Assembly: GCF_024636815.1 (NCBI RefSeq)
Contig: NZ_JAGXGF010000040.1
Location: 1-33,933 of the forward strand
Direction of reading: 5' to 3'
Source: Marivirga sp.
GTDB taxonomy: Bacteria; Bacteroidota; Bacteroidia; Cytophagales; Cyclobacteriaceae
DNA length: 33,933 bases
The notes below the pieces were generated by a model. The model had not been told where the DNA came from, did no database searches, and saw nothing but the letters and a program-made list of their open reading frames with translations. Positions 26,747 through 33,903 of this stretch are shown in pieces (the first letter of the stretch is position 1; each line of letters starts with the position of its first letter). Position numbers and translations under genes: made by a program.

Positions 26747-26755
26747 TTATCCACA
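26747..26755 (+). promoter_or_regulatory. Perfect DnaA box upstream of nrdB
   Basis: TTATCCACA is the strongest E. coli-type DnaA binding sequence. It ends 25 bp upstream of the -33 element of the nrdB promoter. In E. coli, DnaA binds upstream of nrdAB and ties dNTP supply to replication; the same logic may apply here. The bases just before it (ACAACTATATATATAC) resemble only half of an NrdR box. Confidence 0.55.
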
Positions 26756-26780
26756 GCGCTCTGTCAGTAACTTTTTAGCC

Positions 26781-26811
26781 TTTGATTTTTCAGTAATCTT
26801 CCTAATATTTG
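26781..26811 (+). promoter_or_regulatory. Probable promoter of nrdB
   Basis: TTTG (26781-26784), a 19-bp spacer and AATATTTG (26804-26811; one base off TAnnTTTG) fit the Bacteroidota promoter layout. The implied leader is about 140 nt. Apart from this and the DnaA boxes, the gap 26584-26955 shows no gene. Confidence 0.55.
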
Positions 26812-26955
26812 TAAGCACAGCCAAGAAAATAGGGAAGAGAAAAAAGATTTTTGACTGCGTAATTTTTTCTATCTGCTTTAGTAAGAATTCATTAGTCTTA
26901 ACCACCCCTGTTTTCTTTTAGGAATTTATTAAGAAACTAAAAAAATATTTCAAAG

Positions 26956-27951
26956 ATGAGTGAAGTAACTACATTCCAAGACGAACCGATTTTGAAAGAG
27001 AACAAAGACCGCTTTGTTTTATTCCCTATACAACATAAAGACATTTGGGAATTTTATAAGATGGCGGAAGCTAGCTTCTGGACTGCTGAAGAGATCGATT
27101 TGAGCCAGGATCAAAAAGACTGGGAAAATCTGACGGATGGAGAAACACACTTTATAAAGCATGTACTTGCGTTCTTTGCAGCTAGTGATGGAATCGTTAA
27201 CGAAAACCTGGCAGAGAATTTCGTAGCTGAAGTTCAATATACTGAAGCTAAGTTCTTCTATGGTTTCCAAATCGCGATGGAAAATGTTCACTCTGAAACT
27301 TATTCTCTTTTAATAGACACTTATGTAAAAGACAACAAAGAAAAGAGCAGTCTTTTCAATGCTATCGATACGATGGATTGTGTGAAGAAAAAAGCAGACT
27401 GGGCATTGCGTTGGATAGATGAGGGGAATTATGCTGAACGTTTGATTGCCTTTGCTGCTGTGGAAGGAATATTCTTCTCAGGTAGTTTCTGTTCTATCTT
27501 CTGGTTGAAGAAAAGAGGTCTAATGCCAGGTTTAACCTTCTCTAATGAATTAATCTCAAGAGACGAAGGATTGCACTGTGATTTTGCTTGTTTGCTTTAC
27601 AATGACCATTTAGTAAATAAATTATCAAAAGAGAAAGTGACTTCTATCATTACTGATGCTGTGGAAATTGAAAAGGAATTTGTGACCGATTCATTGCCAG
27701 TGAAATTGATAGGAATGAATGCAGATTTGATGTGTCAGTACATCGAGTTTGTGGCGGATAGATTATTACAAGAATTAAGATGTGATAAAGTATATGGATC
27801 AAGCAATCCATTTGACTTTATGGAAATGATTTCACTGCAAGGTAAAACCAACTTCTTCGAAAAAAGAGTAGGGGATTACCAAAAAGCAGGTGTAATGAAA
27901 AAAGAAGAAGATAGCGATAAAGCTAAATTCTCTTTGGATGAAGACTTTTAG
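26956..27951 (+). CDS. nrdB: Class Ia ribonucleotide reductase, small (beta) subunit
   Basis: This 331-residue radical-generating subunit supplies the tyrosyl radical for ribonucleotide reduction. Diiron ligands are visible as Asp48 ('AEEIDLS'), Glu109 and His112 ('MENVHSETY'), Glu170 ('AVEGIFFSG'), Glu204 and His207 ('RDEGLHCDF'). Tyr116 is the radical tyrosine. The sequence is closer to eukaryotic R2 than to E. coli NrdB ('[10 protein letters not shown]', '[16 protein letters not shown]', '[20 protein letters not shown]'). The C-terminal 'FSLDEDF' is the peptide that docks into the large subunit. The stop codon is part of a 19-bp palindrome, and nrdA follows after 207 bp. Confidence 0.98.
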   Translation: MSEVTTFQDEPILKENKDRFVLFPIQHKDIWEFYKMAEASFWTAEEIDLSQDQKDWENLTDGETHFIKHVLAFFAASDGIVNENLAENFVAEVQYTEAKFFYGFQIAMENVHSETYSLLIDTYVKDNKEKSSLFNAIDTMDCVKKKADWALRWIDEGNYAERLIAFAAVEGIFFSGSFCSIFWLKKRGLMPGLTFSNELISRDEGLHCDFACLLYNDHLVNKLSKEKVTSIITDAVEIEKEFVTDSLPVKLIGMNADLMCQYIEFVADRLLQELRCDKVYGSSNPFDFMEMISLQGKTNFFEKRVGDYQKAGVMKKEEDSDKAKFSLDEDF

Positions 27952-27992
27952 GATTTAATACATGCGTGTTCACACACGCATGTATTAAATCC
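27951..27992. repeat. Perfect 19-bp-stem palindrome overlapping the nrdB stop
   Basis: Bases 27951-27969 and 27974-27992 are exact inverted copies around a 4-base loop (TCAC). The last base of the nrdB stop codon is its first base. No T-run follows, so it is more likely an RNA-stability or attenuation hairpin, or a repeat element, than a simple terminator. Confidence 0.75.
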
Positions 27993-27995
27993 GTG

Positions 27996-28125
27996 TTCCC
28001 GCGATGGCGGGAATCTTCAGGCTACTAGCCAAATGTTTGTTCAGAACGTCATTCCTGCCAAGGCAGGAATCTTGTCAGAACAGAAAGAAAATAAAAGAAA
28101 CAAAGAACCCTCGCCTGATGCGGGG
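27996..28125. repeat. REP/RS3-like hairpin repeats between nrdB and nrdA
   Basis: TTCCCGC/GCGGGAA (27996-28002, 28007-28013, loop GATG) and ATTCCTGCC/GGCAGGAAT (28051-28059, 28062-28070, loop AA) are two related hairpins of the ATTCC-n8-GGAAT type. TCAGAAC is repeated directly on either side of the second (28041, 28075). A third, degenerate, unit lies at 28108-28125. Such units are typically dispersed genome-wide. A 60-codon minus-strand frame across them is not a gene. Confidence 0.65.
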
Positions 28126-28158
28126 AACAAGAACCTATAACCCCATAAAAATAATAGC

Positions 28159-30642
28159 ATGTTAGTTGTAAAAAGAGACGGTAGGAGAGAAACCGTTAAA
28201 TTCGATAAAATTACTGCCCGCATAGAAAAACTATGCTACGGCCTAGATCTTAATTACATTCAGCCCATTGATGTGGCTAGAAAAGTAATCAATGGTATTT
28301 ACGATGGTGTAACCACTCAGGAATTGGATAATTTAGCAGCAGAAACTGCTGCTTCCTTGACAGTGAAGCACCCAGATTATTCTAAGCTTTCTGCCAGAAT
28401 TGCCATTTCCAATTTGCATAAAACCACTAGTAAGTCTTTCAGCAATACCATGAAAAGGCTTTACACGTATGTGGATGCTAAAACAGGACAAAATGCGCCT
28501 TTACTTTCTACAGAAACTTACGGGATCATCAAAAAACACGCGGCTCAATTAGATTCTGCTATTATCTATGACCGTGATTTTGGATACGATTTCTTTGGTT
28601 TCAAGACCTTGGAGCGTTCTTATTTGATGAAAGTGAACGGTAAAATTGTAGAGCGTCCGCAACATATGTTGATGAGAGTGGCGATTGGTATCCATGGGGA
28701 AGATATTGAATCAGCTGTCAAAACTTATAATTTGATGTCTGAAAAGTGGTTTACGCATGCTACACCAACTCTTTTCAATGCGGGTACTCCTAAACCACAA
28801 TTATCATCTTGCTTCTTATTAACCATACAGGAAGATAGTATAGATGGAATTTATGATACCCTAAAACAAACGGCTAAGATCTCTCAATCAGCCGGAGGTA
28901 TAGGACTAAGCATTCACAATGTAAGAGCAACAGGTTCATACATCAAAGGAACCGGTGGGGTTTCCAATGGTATTGTGCCGATGTTGAGAAACTTTGACAT
29001 GACTGCAAGATATGTGGATCAAGGTGGTGGAAAAAGAAAAGGAAGTTTCGCTATTTACCTTGAGCCTTGGCATGCTGATATTTTTGATTTCCTGGATTTG
29101 AAAAAGAATCACGGGAAAGAAGAAATGCGTGCGCGTGATTTATTCTACGCCATGTGGATGTCAGATTTATTCATGAAAAGAGTGGAAGCTAATGCTGAAT
29201 GGACTTTATTCGATCCGAATGAAGCACCTGGCTTAGATGAAGCTTATGGAGATGATTTTGAAAAACTTTATGAAAAATACGAGCGCGAAGGAAAAGGCAG
29301 AAAAACGGTAAAAGCACAAGAGCTTTGGTTCGAGATTTTAGAATCTCAAATTGAGACGGGTACGCCTTATATGTTATATAAAGATGCGGCTAATAAAAAG
29401 TCGAATCAGAAAAATCTGGGTACTATCAAGTCTTCAAACTTATGTACCGAGATTATGGAATACACTTCTAAAGATGAGGTGGCGGTTTGTAATCTGGCTT
29501 CTAATGCCTTGCCTATGTTTGTGCATGATGATGAGAACGGACAGAAGTTCTTCGACCATGATAAATTATATGATATCACTTATACGGCTACAGTAAACTT
29601 GAACCGTGTAATTGATGTGAATTATTACCCAGTGAAGGAAGCTAGAACTTCCAATATGAGACACAGACCAATTGGTTTGGGTGTTCAGGGATTGGCAGAT
29701 GCTTTCATGTTATTGCGATATCCATTCGATTCACCGGAATCCAAGAAATTGAATAAGGAAATCTTTGAAACCATTTACTTTGCGGCTATGACCGCTTCTA
29801 AAGATTTGGCAATTAAAGAAGGCGCTTATGAAACTTATAAAGGTTCTCCAGTTTCTAAAGGGATTTTCCAATTCGATATGTGGAATGTAACACCATCAGA
29901 AAGATGGGATTGGACTAGCTTGAAACAAGAAGTGAAGAAAAATGGAGTGCGTAACTCATTATTGGTTGCGCCTATGCCAACCGCTTCTACTTCTCAGATT
30001 TTAGGAAACAATGAGTGCTTCGAGCCTTATACTTCTAATATCTACACCAGAAGAACTTTATCCGGTGAGTTTGTGGTAGTGAACAAGCATTTAATGCGTG
30101 ACTTGATCGAAAGAGGCATGTGGAATGACAACATGAAGAATAAATTGATTGCGGCTAATGGTTCTGTTCAGGATATTGCGGATATTCCTCAGGATATCAA
30201 AGAGCTATATAAAACCGTTTGGGAGATATCTCAAAAATCAATTATTGATATGGCAGCCGATCGTGGTGCTTTCATTTGTCAGTCTCAGAGTATGAACTTA
30301 TTCATGCAAGATCCGAACTTCGGAAAGATGACTTCTATGCATTTCTATGCCTGGAAGAAGGGTTTGAAAACCGGAATGTATTATTTACGTTCTAAAGCAG
30401 CAACGAGTGCTATTCAATTTACTGTTGATAAAAGTCAGTTGGATGAGCCGCAGCCGGAAAGTAAGCCTCAGGACATTAACCTCAATACAGATACTAAGGT
30501 GAAAAGACCAGTTAGTAACGGCAACGGAGCACAAGGGCAAGGGCCACAAGCCAATGCTGAAGATGACTTGGCCGCATTAAAAGCAGCACAAGTAGCCTGC
30601 TCATTGGATAATCCCGATGATTGCGAGATGTGCGGATCTTAA
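28159..30642 (+). CDS. nrdA: Class Ia ribonucleotide reductase, large (alpha) subunit
   Basis: This 827-residue catalytic subunit reduces ribonucleoside diphosphates. Residues 1-90 are an ATP-cone ('[20 protein letters not shown]'), so dATP feedback is likely. Catalytic residues are Cys218 ('LSSCFLL') and Cys444 ('VAVCNLAS') as the redox pair, with Asn427, Cys429 (thiyl radical) and Glu431 in '[10 protein letters not shown]', and a tyrosine pair in 'GMYYLRSK' for radical transfer. By my count these fall on the same numbers as in mammalian R1. A low-complexity linker (about 780-805, Gln/Gly/Asn-rich) leads to the C-terminal 'CEMCGS' shuttle cysteines (822 and 825). It follows nrdB by 207 bp of hairpin repeats and ends at a terminator. 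Confidence 0.98.
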   Translation: MLVVKRDGRRETVKFDKITARIEKLCYGLDLNYIQPIDVARKVINGIYDGVTTQELDNLAAETAASLTVKHPDYSKLSARIAISNLHKTTSKSFSNTMKRLYTYVDAKTGQNAPLLSTETYGIIKKHAAQLDSAIIYDRDFGYDFFGFKTLERSYLMKVNGKIVERPQHMLMRVAIGIHGEDIESAVKTYNLMSEKWFTHATPTLFNAGTPKPQLSSCFLLTIQEDSIDGIYDTLKQTAKISQSAGGIGLSIHNVRATGSYIKGTGGVSNGIVPMLRNFDMTARYVDQGGGKRKGSFAIYLEPWHADIFDFLDLKKNHGKEEMRARDLFYAMWMSDLFMKRVEANAEWTLFDPNEAPGLDEAYGDDFEKLYEKYEREGKGRKTVKAQELWFEILESQIETGTPYMLYKDAANKKSNQKNLGTIKSSNLCTEIMEYTSKDEVAVCNLASNALPMFVHDDENGQKFFDHDKLYDITYTATVNLNRVIDVNYYPVKEARTSNMRHRPIGLGVQGLADAFMLLRYPFDSPESKKLNKEIFETIYFAAMTASKDLAIKEGAYETYKGSPVSKGIFQFDMWNVTPSERWDWTSLKQEVKKNGVRNSLLVAPMPTASTSQILGNNECFEPYTSNIYTRRTLSGEFVVVNKHLMRDLIERGMWNDNMKNKLIAANGSVQDIADIPQDIKELYKTVWEISQKSIIDMAADRGAFICQSQSMNLFMQDPNFGKMTSMHFYAWKKGLKTGMYYLRSKAATSAIQFTVDKSQLDEPQPESKPQDINLNTDTKVKRPVSNGNGAQGQGPQANAEDDLAALKAAQVACSLDNPDDCEMCGS

Positions 30643-30698
30643 GTGAGATTTTTAGATACTAGATCTAAGATTATAGACTTTAAGATTTAAGAATATTG

Positions 30699-30728
30699 AA
30701 ACCACCTGGGAAACTGGGTGGTTTTTTT
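30699..30728 (+). terminator. Intrinsic terminator of nrdA
   Basis: AAACCACC (30699-30706) pairs with GGTGGTTT (30717-30724) around a 10-base loop, and the T-run continues to 30728. It lies 56 bp after the nrdA stop. Confidence 0.85.
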
Positions 30729-31189
30729 GGTTTAAAGCTTAAAAATAGATGATTCATAGAGTTATTGGATTAATCTGAATATATGGGGAGGAGAATTTAA
30801 TTAACCGCTTATTTAATCCCGACTTAAGAAGTATAAAGATTTTCTTTGCTAAACCATTAATATATTGCACTAACTGCTGCTCCCCTGTTTTAGGGGAGCT
30901 GTCCGAAGGACTGAAGGGTAGTAGTGTTTTTTTTACAGATGTTATATAACACCTTAAAATTATTTACAATACTCGCCTACATATATTCAGCACTATCAAA
31001 TACAGTTTTTTAACTAATTTACTTTTACCCCTAGAATTATTGCTTGGAGTTAATGCCAATTATCAATTCTAATTATGGCGAATTTGCTACAATTAAAAGT
31101 CTAACCTGATTGAACAGTTATGAAATTGGTTCGATAACTGTATTATGAATTAATTGAAATTTCCATTTCCCCTCATCCTTCCTTATATT
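30729..31189. other. Intergenic stretch, no gene apart from a small repeat
   Basis: No coding frame or RNA gene can be supported in these 461 bp. The only structure is the hairpin repeat at 30868-30926, listed separately. The rest is AT-rich. Confidence 0.5.
30868..30926. repeat. Small hairpin repeat (MITE/REP-like)
   Basis: GCTCCCCT (30879-30886) and AGGGGAGC (30892-30899) form a perfect 8-bp stem, followed by GTCC/GGAC with a 3-base loop (30901-30911). The outer ends CACTA (30868) and TAGTG (30922-30926) are inverted copies, giving a 59-bp unit with short terminal inverted repeats. Its C/G-run style resembles the hairpin heads of the larger repeats at 31.9-33.8 kb. Confidence 0.5.
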
Positions 31190-31197
31190 TACTTTTG
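31190..31197 (+). promoter_or_regulatory. -7 promoter element for the DUF4230 gene
   Basis: TACTTTTG is an exact TAnnTTTG, 21 bp before the ATG at 31219. Because it contains the alternative TTG start at 31195, it supports the ATG as the true start. Confidence 0.6.
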
Positions 31198-31218
31198 TAT
31201 TCACCAAAACAGAACCTA

Positions 31219-31914
31219 ATGAAAACTCATCTATTGACCGGTCTTATTTTTGCTTTAATTGCAGCACCTTTAGCAATCTGGGGTTACTCCAAATTCCATC
31301 ACCCAATGAAATATCTGGAAGAAGCTCAAGTAAAGGAAGTGATTCTAAAGCAAGATTTTCATGGAGCAAAAGTGGTTTTGAATGATGTCTATTTTGTGCA
31401 TAGAAGAAATAAACCCAATAGACCCATTATTGCTTATTATGAAATTCCAGTCGAGATTTCGGCTTTTGTGGATTTGAAAGATATGGTGGTGAGTAGTGAT
31501 CAAAATCGAAATATTACGATTCTTTTACCCGATCCTAAACTCGATGTTCCGAATTTCAAATGGGAGCAAGCAGAGTTTGAAAGTCTAAGAGTATTGGATT
31601 TGGATATCACGCTCTTTGAAAATAGAATGGAAGCGGCTATGAAGGAGATCAAGGAAATAGAAGCTGAAAGAAAGGATAAAATCACAAAAGCAGCGATTAA
31701 TTCAGGGATACTAGAACTCACTAAATTGCAATTGTCTGAAGTTTTTGAGGCAATTTTTTTGCCACTCGATCAGGAAGTAAGCATTCGGTTTGCAGGGGAT
31801 GAAACACCTGATGAATTTGAGAACTCGCTTATGACTTCAGGGGAGGTGTTAAATGATTTGGAAAAGGAGCTGTTGTCTTTTGATAAGCAAAAAGATATTG
31901 GGATGGAGTATTGA
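31219..31914 (+). CDS. DUF4230 family membrane-anchored protein
   Basis: This 231-residue protein has an N-terminal hydrophobic segment 'LLTGLIFALIAAPLAIWGYS' (4-23), serving as a membrane anchor or uncleaved signal. The domain that follows has 'VPVEISAFVDLKDM'-like strands (here 'IPVEISAFVDLKDMVVSSDQ') and 'ITILLPDPKLDVPNFKWEQA', the pattern of DUF4230. A charged helical region (about 140-165, 'EAAMKEIKEIEAERKDKITK') precedes a final strand region. It is probably anchored in the inner membrane facing the periplasm; the function is unknown. It appears monocistronic, with repeat copy A starting 14 bp downstream of its stop. Confidence 0.85.
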   Translation: MKTHLLTGLIFALIAAPLAIWGYSKFHHPMKYLEEAQVKEVILKQDFHGAKVVLNDVYFVHRRNKPNRPIIAYYEIPVEISAFVDLKDMVVSSDQNRNITILLPDPKLDVPNFKWEQAEFESLRVLDLDITLFENRMEAAMKEIKEIEAERKDKITKAAINSGILELTKLQLSEVFEAIFLPLDQEVSIRFAGDETPDEFENSLMTSGEVLNDLEKELLSFDKQKDIGMEY

Positions 31915-31928
31915 GTCATAGTTTTCGG

Positions 31929-32154
31929 GACACCCCCCAACCCCCCTCAAGGGGGGAGACTTCTTGATTTGATTTTTATTTCAAAATTTGAATTAGTATC
32001 ATTTTTTCAATTTTTTAGCTTATGGATTATGAAAAAGTAGTGATGAAACTTAATTTCCTGATGAGATAAATCTGTGAGACTGTCCCCTTGAGGACTACAG
32101 GGGTGTTGCTTGAGGGGACTACAGGGGTGTTGTTTGAAGGATTACAGGTGTGTA
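31929..32154. repeat. Dispersed hairpin-ended repeat, copy A
   Basis: The left head at 31929-31960 holds a CCCCCC/GGGGGG hairpin (loop TCAA). The AT-rich core at 31956-32087 is shared almost base for base with copies B and C, and the tail begins with GTCCCC. ACACCCC (31930-31936) and GGGGTGT (32100-32106) are perfect 7-bp inverted ends, giving a 177-bp MITE-like unit. The tail is then repeated in tandem as units of about 22-24 bp at 32087-32108, 32109-32132 and, degenerate, 32133-32154. Relative to B and C the core has a 2-bp deletion near 32051. Confidence 0.85.
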
Positions 32155-32162
32155 GATTAGTA

Positions 32163-32582
32163 ATGATGAAATGTTTATATTTATGTTTAAGAAATAAACC
32201 TAGTGTTTTGACCAAAAATAAGATTATCCCCTATAAACCATATCTTAAAGAATTAGCTCGAGAGTTAAGGAAAAACAGTACCCTGTCTGAAATATTGCTT
32301 TGGGAGCAAATTAAGGGAAGAAGATTAGGCGTCCAGTTTCATCGGCAAGTTCCAATGGATCACTATATTGTAGATTTTTATTGCCATGAATTAATGGTTG
32401 CAATTGAAGTAGATGGTTCTTCGCATGACAATGAAGAGGCTGTTAGGATTGATCAAGAAAGACAGAAAAGACTTGAGAAATTTGGAGTAAAATTCTTGAG
32501 GTTTGATGACTTGGATATTAAACATAGTATAGAAAATGTCATGAATTCTATCGAGGATTATATAAAGCAATCAGGACACTGA
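32163..32582 (+). CDS. DUF559 (Vsr-like) endonuclease-domain protein
   Basis: This is a protein of about 124-139 residues with a DUF559 domain of the PD-(D/E)XK nuclease superfamily, related to very-short-patch repair endonucleases. It shows 'LARELRKNSTLSEILLWEQI', 'GVQFHRQVPMDHYIVDFYC' (catalytic Asp in IVDF), 'MVAIEVDGSSH' (Glu and Asp of the ExD motif) and 'LEKFGVKFLRFDDLDI'. All candidate catalytic residues are intact. The start is uncertain: ATG 32163 is given, TTG 32208 fits the usual family length better, and the open frame reaches back to 32088 through the tandem tail units of copy A. The stop codon TGA (32580-32582) overlaps the first two bases of copy B. The gene thus fills the space between two repeat copies. 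Confidence 0.8.
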   Translation: MMKCLYLCLRNKPSVLTKNKIIPYKPYLKELARELRKNSTLSEILLWEQIKGRRLGVQFHRQVPMDHYIVDFYCHELMVAIEVDGSSHDNEEAVRIDQERQKRLEKFGVKFLRFDDLDIKHSIENVMNSIEDYIKQSGH

Positions 32583-32780
32583 CACCCCCCAACCCCCCGC
32601 CAGCTGGCGGGGGAGACTTCCTGATTTGATTTTTATTTCAAAATTTGAATTAGTATCATTTTTTCAATTTTTTAGTTTATGCATTATGAAAAAGTAGTGA
32701 TGAAACTTATTATTTCCTGATGAGATAAATCTGTGAGACTGTCCCCTTGAAGGGGACTACAGGGGTGTTGCTTGAGGGGG
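32581..32780. repeat. Dispersed hairpin-ended repeat, copy B
   Basis: The left head contains a perfect 20-bp palindrome of CCCCCGCCAG and its complement (around 32595-32614). The core at 32613-32746 matches copy C at all but about three positions. The tail GTCCCC-TTGAA-GGGGAC (32741-32757) is a hairpin. ACACCCC (32582-32588) and GGGGTGT (32762-32768) are inverted ends, giving a 187-bp unit. A partial second tail unit runs to 32780. It begins at the stop codon of the DUF559 gene. Confidence 0.85.
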
Positions 32781-32984
32781 TCATAGCATATTGAATTGCC
32801 ATTATTAAGGTGGTAGTAAAGAATCAATCAGATGCCGTTCTTCAGAAAAAACTAATTTAATTTCTAAGCTTGATTTTCAAAGTAGAGATGCATTTCAATT
32901 GTAATTCATAATTTTATAATTCATAACTCTAATTACATGTAGCAACATACAATTCCTGTCTACGTATTGATTAAAAAAGCAATT

Positions 32985-33593
32985 ATGGAAAATCATACTA
33001 TAGATACATCACAAGACTTAGTTCAACTTCAATTAGACTTAATCAAAAAACGGAAAAGTCCGGTCGCTTTTTCGGAGCAGGAAGTTACAAAAGATCAACT
33101 CAACCAAATATTTGAAGCCACACGTTGGGCAGCATCTTGTTTTAATGAACAGCCTTGGCGATTTATAATAGCTACTAAAGATCAAAAAGATCTTTACAGT
33201 AGAGTTTTAAATGGCCTTAATCCGCATAATCAAAATTGGGCGCAAAATGCACCGGTCTTGATGCTCACTTTTGCCAAAAAAACATTTGAAATGAACGGAA
33301 AACCTAACATGCACAGCTGGCATGATCTAGGCTTGGCAGTAGGAAATATGTCTGCTCAAGCAACGGCTATGGGGCTTTATTTACACCAAATGGCCGGCAT
33401 TGTCAGGGATAATATTCAAAATGATTTTGATATACCAGATGACTATGAAATTGTTTCGGGCATAGCATTAGGCTATAAAATGGACCTTGAAAACGTGCCT
33501 GAAGAATTAAAAGCCAGGGAAACCAAAGAGCGAACCAGAAAGTCACTTAGTGAGATCGTCTTTGATCAAGATTGGGGTAAAAGCAGTTTTTGA
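32985..33593 (+). CDS. Nitroreductase family protein
   Basis: This 202-residue protein belongs to the FMN-dependent nitroreductase superfamily. It shows 'LIKKRKSPVAFSEQEVTKDQ', the FMN-contacting 'ATRWAASCFNEQPWRFII' (about 45-62), 'WHDLGLAVGNMSAQATAMGL' and 'IVSGIALGYKMDLENVPEEL'. Such enzymes reduce nitro compounds, quinones or unsaturated bonds with NAD(P)H; the substrate cannot be read. The ATG at 32985 is chosen over a TTG at 32967. It is a single gene between repeat copies B and C. Confidence 0.92.
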   Translation: MENHTIDTSQDLVQLQLDLIKKRKSPVAFSEQEVTKDQLNQIFEATRWAASCFNEQPWRFIIATKDQKDLYSRVLNGLNPHNQNWAQNAPVLMLTFAKKTFEMNGKPNMHSWHDLGLAVGNMSAQATAMGLYLHQMAGIVRDNIQNDFDIPDDYEIVSGIALGYKMDLENVPEELKARETKERTRKSLSEIVFDQDWGKSSF

Positions 33594-33641
33594 TTATAAA
33601 AAATAGTATCTGGGAAAAGGACTAGAATTGGTGTTATGGGA

Positions 33642-33812
33642 GACACCCCCCAACCCCTGCCAGCTGCCGGGGGAGACTTCCTGATTTGATTTTTAATTCA
33701 AAATTTGAATTAGTATCATTTTTTCAATTTTTTAGTTTATGCATTATGATAAAGTAGTGATGAAACTTATTATTTCCTGATGAGATAAATCCGTGAGACT
33801 GTCCCCTTGAGG
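33642..33812. repeat. Dispersed hairpin-ended repeat, copy C (right end truncated)
   Basis: The left head has CCCCTGCCAG facing CTGCCGGGGG, an imperfect version of copy B's palindrome. The core at 33673-33806 differs from B at about three positions (near 33692, 33750 and 33792). The tail stops after GTCCCCTTGAGG, without the GGGGTGT end found in A and B, so the copy is cut short. Confidence 0.85.
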
Positions 33813-33837
33813 CTTTATGTTTGTAATGAGGTAGAAA

Positions 33838-33903
33838 ATAGTCCTTGGAATTTTAATAAATTAAGGTTAGAAAATTTCAAACATTAAAATTCGCAAGGAC
33901 TAT
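33838..33903. repeat. Long inverted repeat at the right edge
   Basis: Bases 33838-33857 and 33883-33903 are inverted copies: 20 bases against 21, with a single extra G in the right arm. They enclose a 25-base AT-rich interior. The right arm ends at the AT of the ATG at 33902. It could be a hairpin sequestering the start of the next gene, or a mobile-element end structure. Confidence 0.7.

Noticed and set aside
26731-26749. NrdR box upstream of nrdB
   Set aside because: Only about half of the palindromic consensus fits (CTATATATA matches, the TGTGT side does not), and no second box lies at the expected spacing.
28041-28223. 60-codon minus-strand frame between nrdB and nrdA
   Set aside because: It is a translation of the hairpin repeats and of the 5' end of nrdA; the 'IPALAGMT' peptide is typical of REP-like sequence read as protein.
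32027-32215. 62-codon minus-strand frame across copy A
   Set aside because: It reads through the repeat core and tandem tail units, is not kept open in copies B and C, and has no domain features.
31929-32780. Conventional insertion sequence carrying DUF559 as transposase
   Set aside because: DUF559 is a nuclease-fold protein, not a known transposase, and the flanking copies are direct repeats, not terminal inverted repeats of one element. A non-classical cassette is kept as a hypothesis only.
31929-33812. CRISPR array
   Set aside because: The three repeats are far too long (over 170 bp) and unevenly spaced, with whole genes between them, and there are no cas genes.
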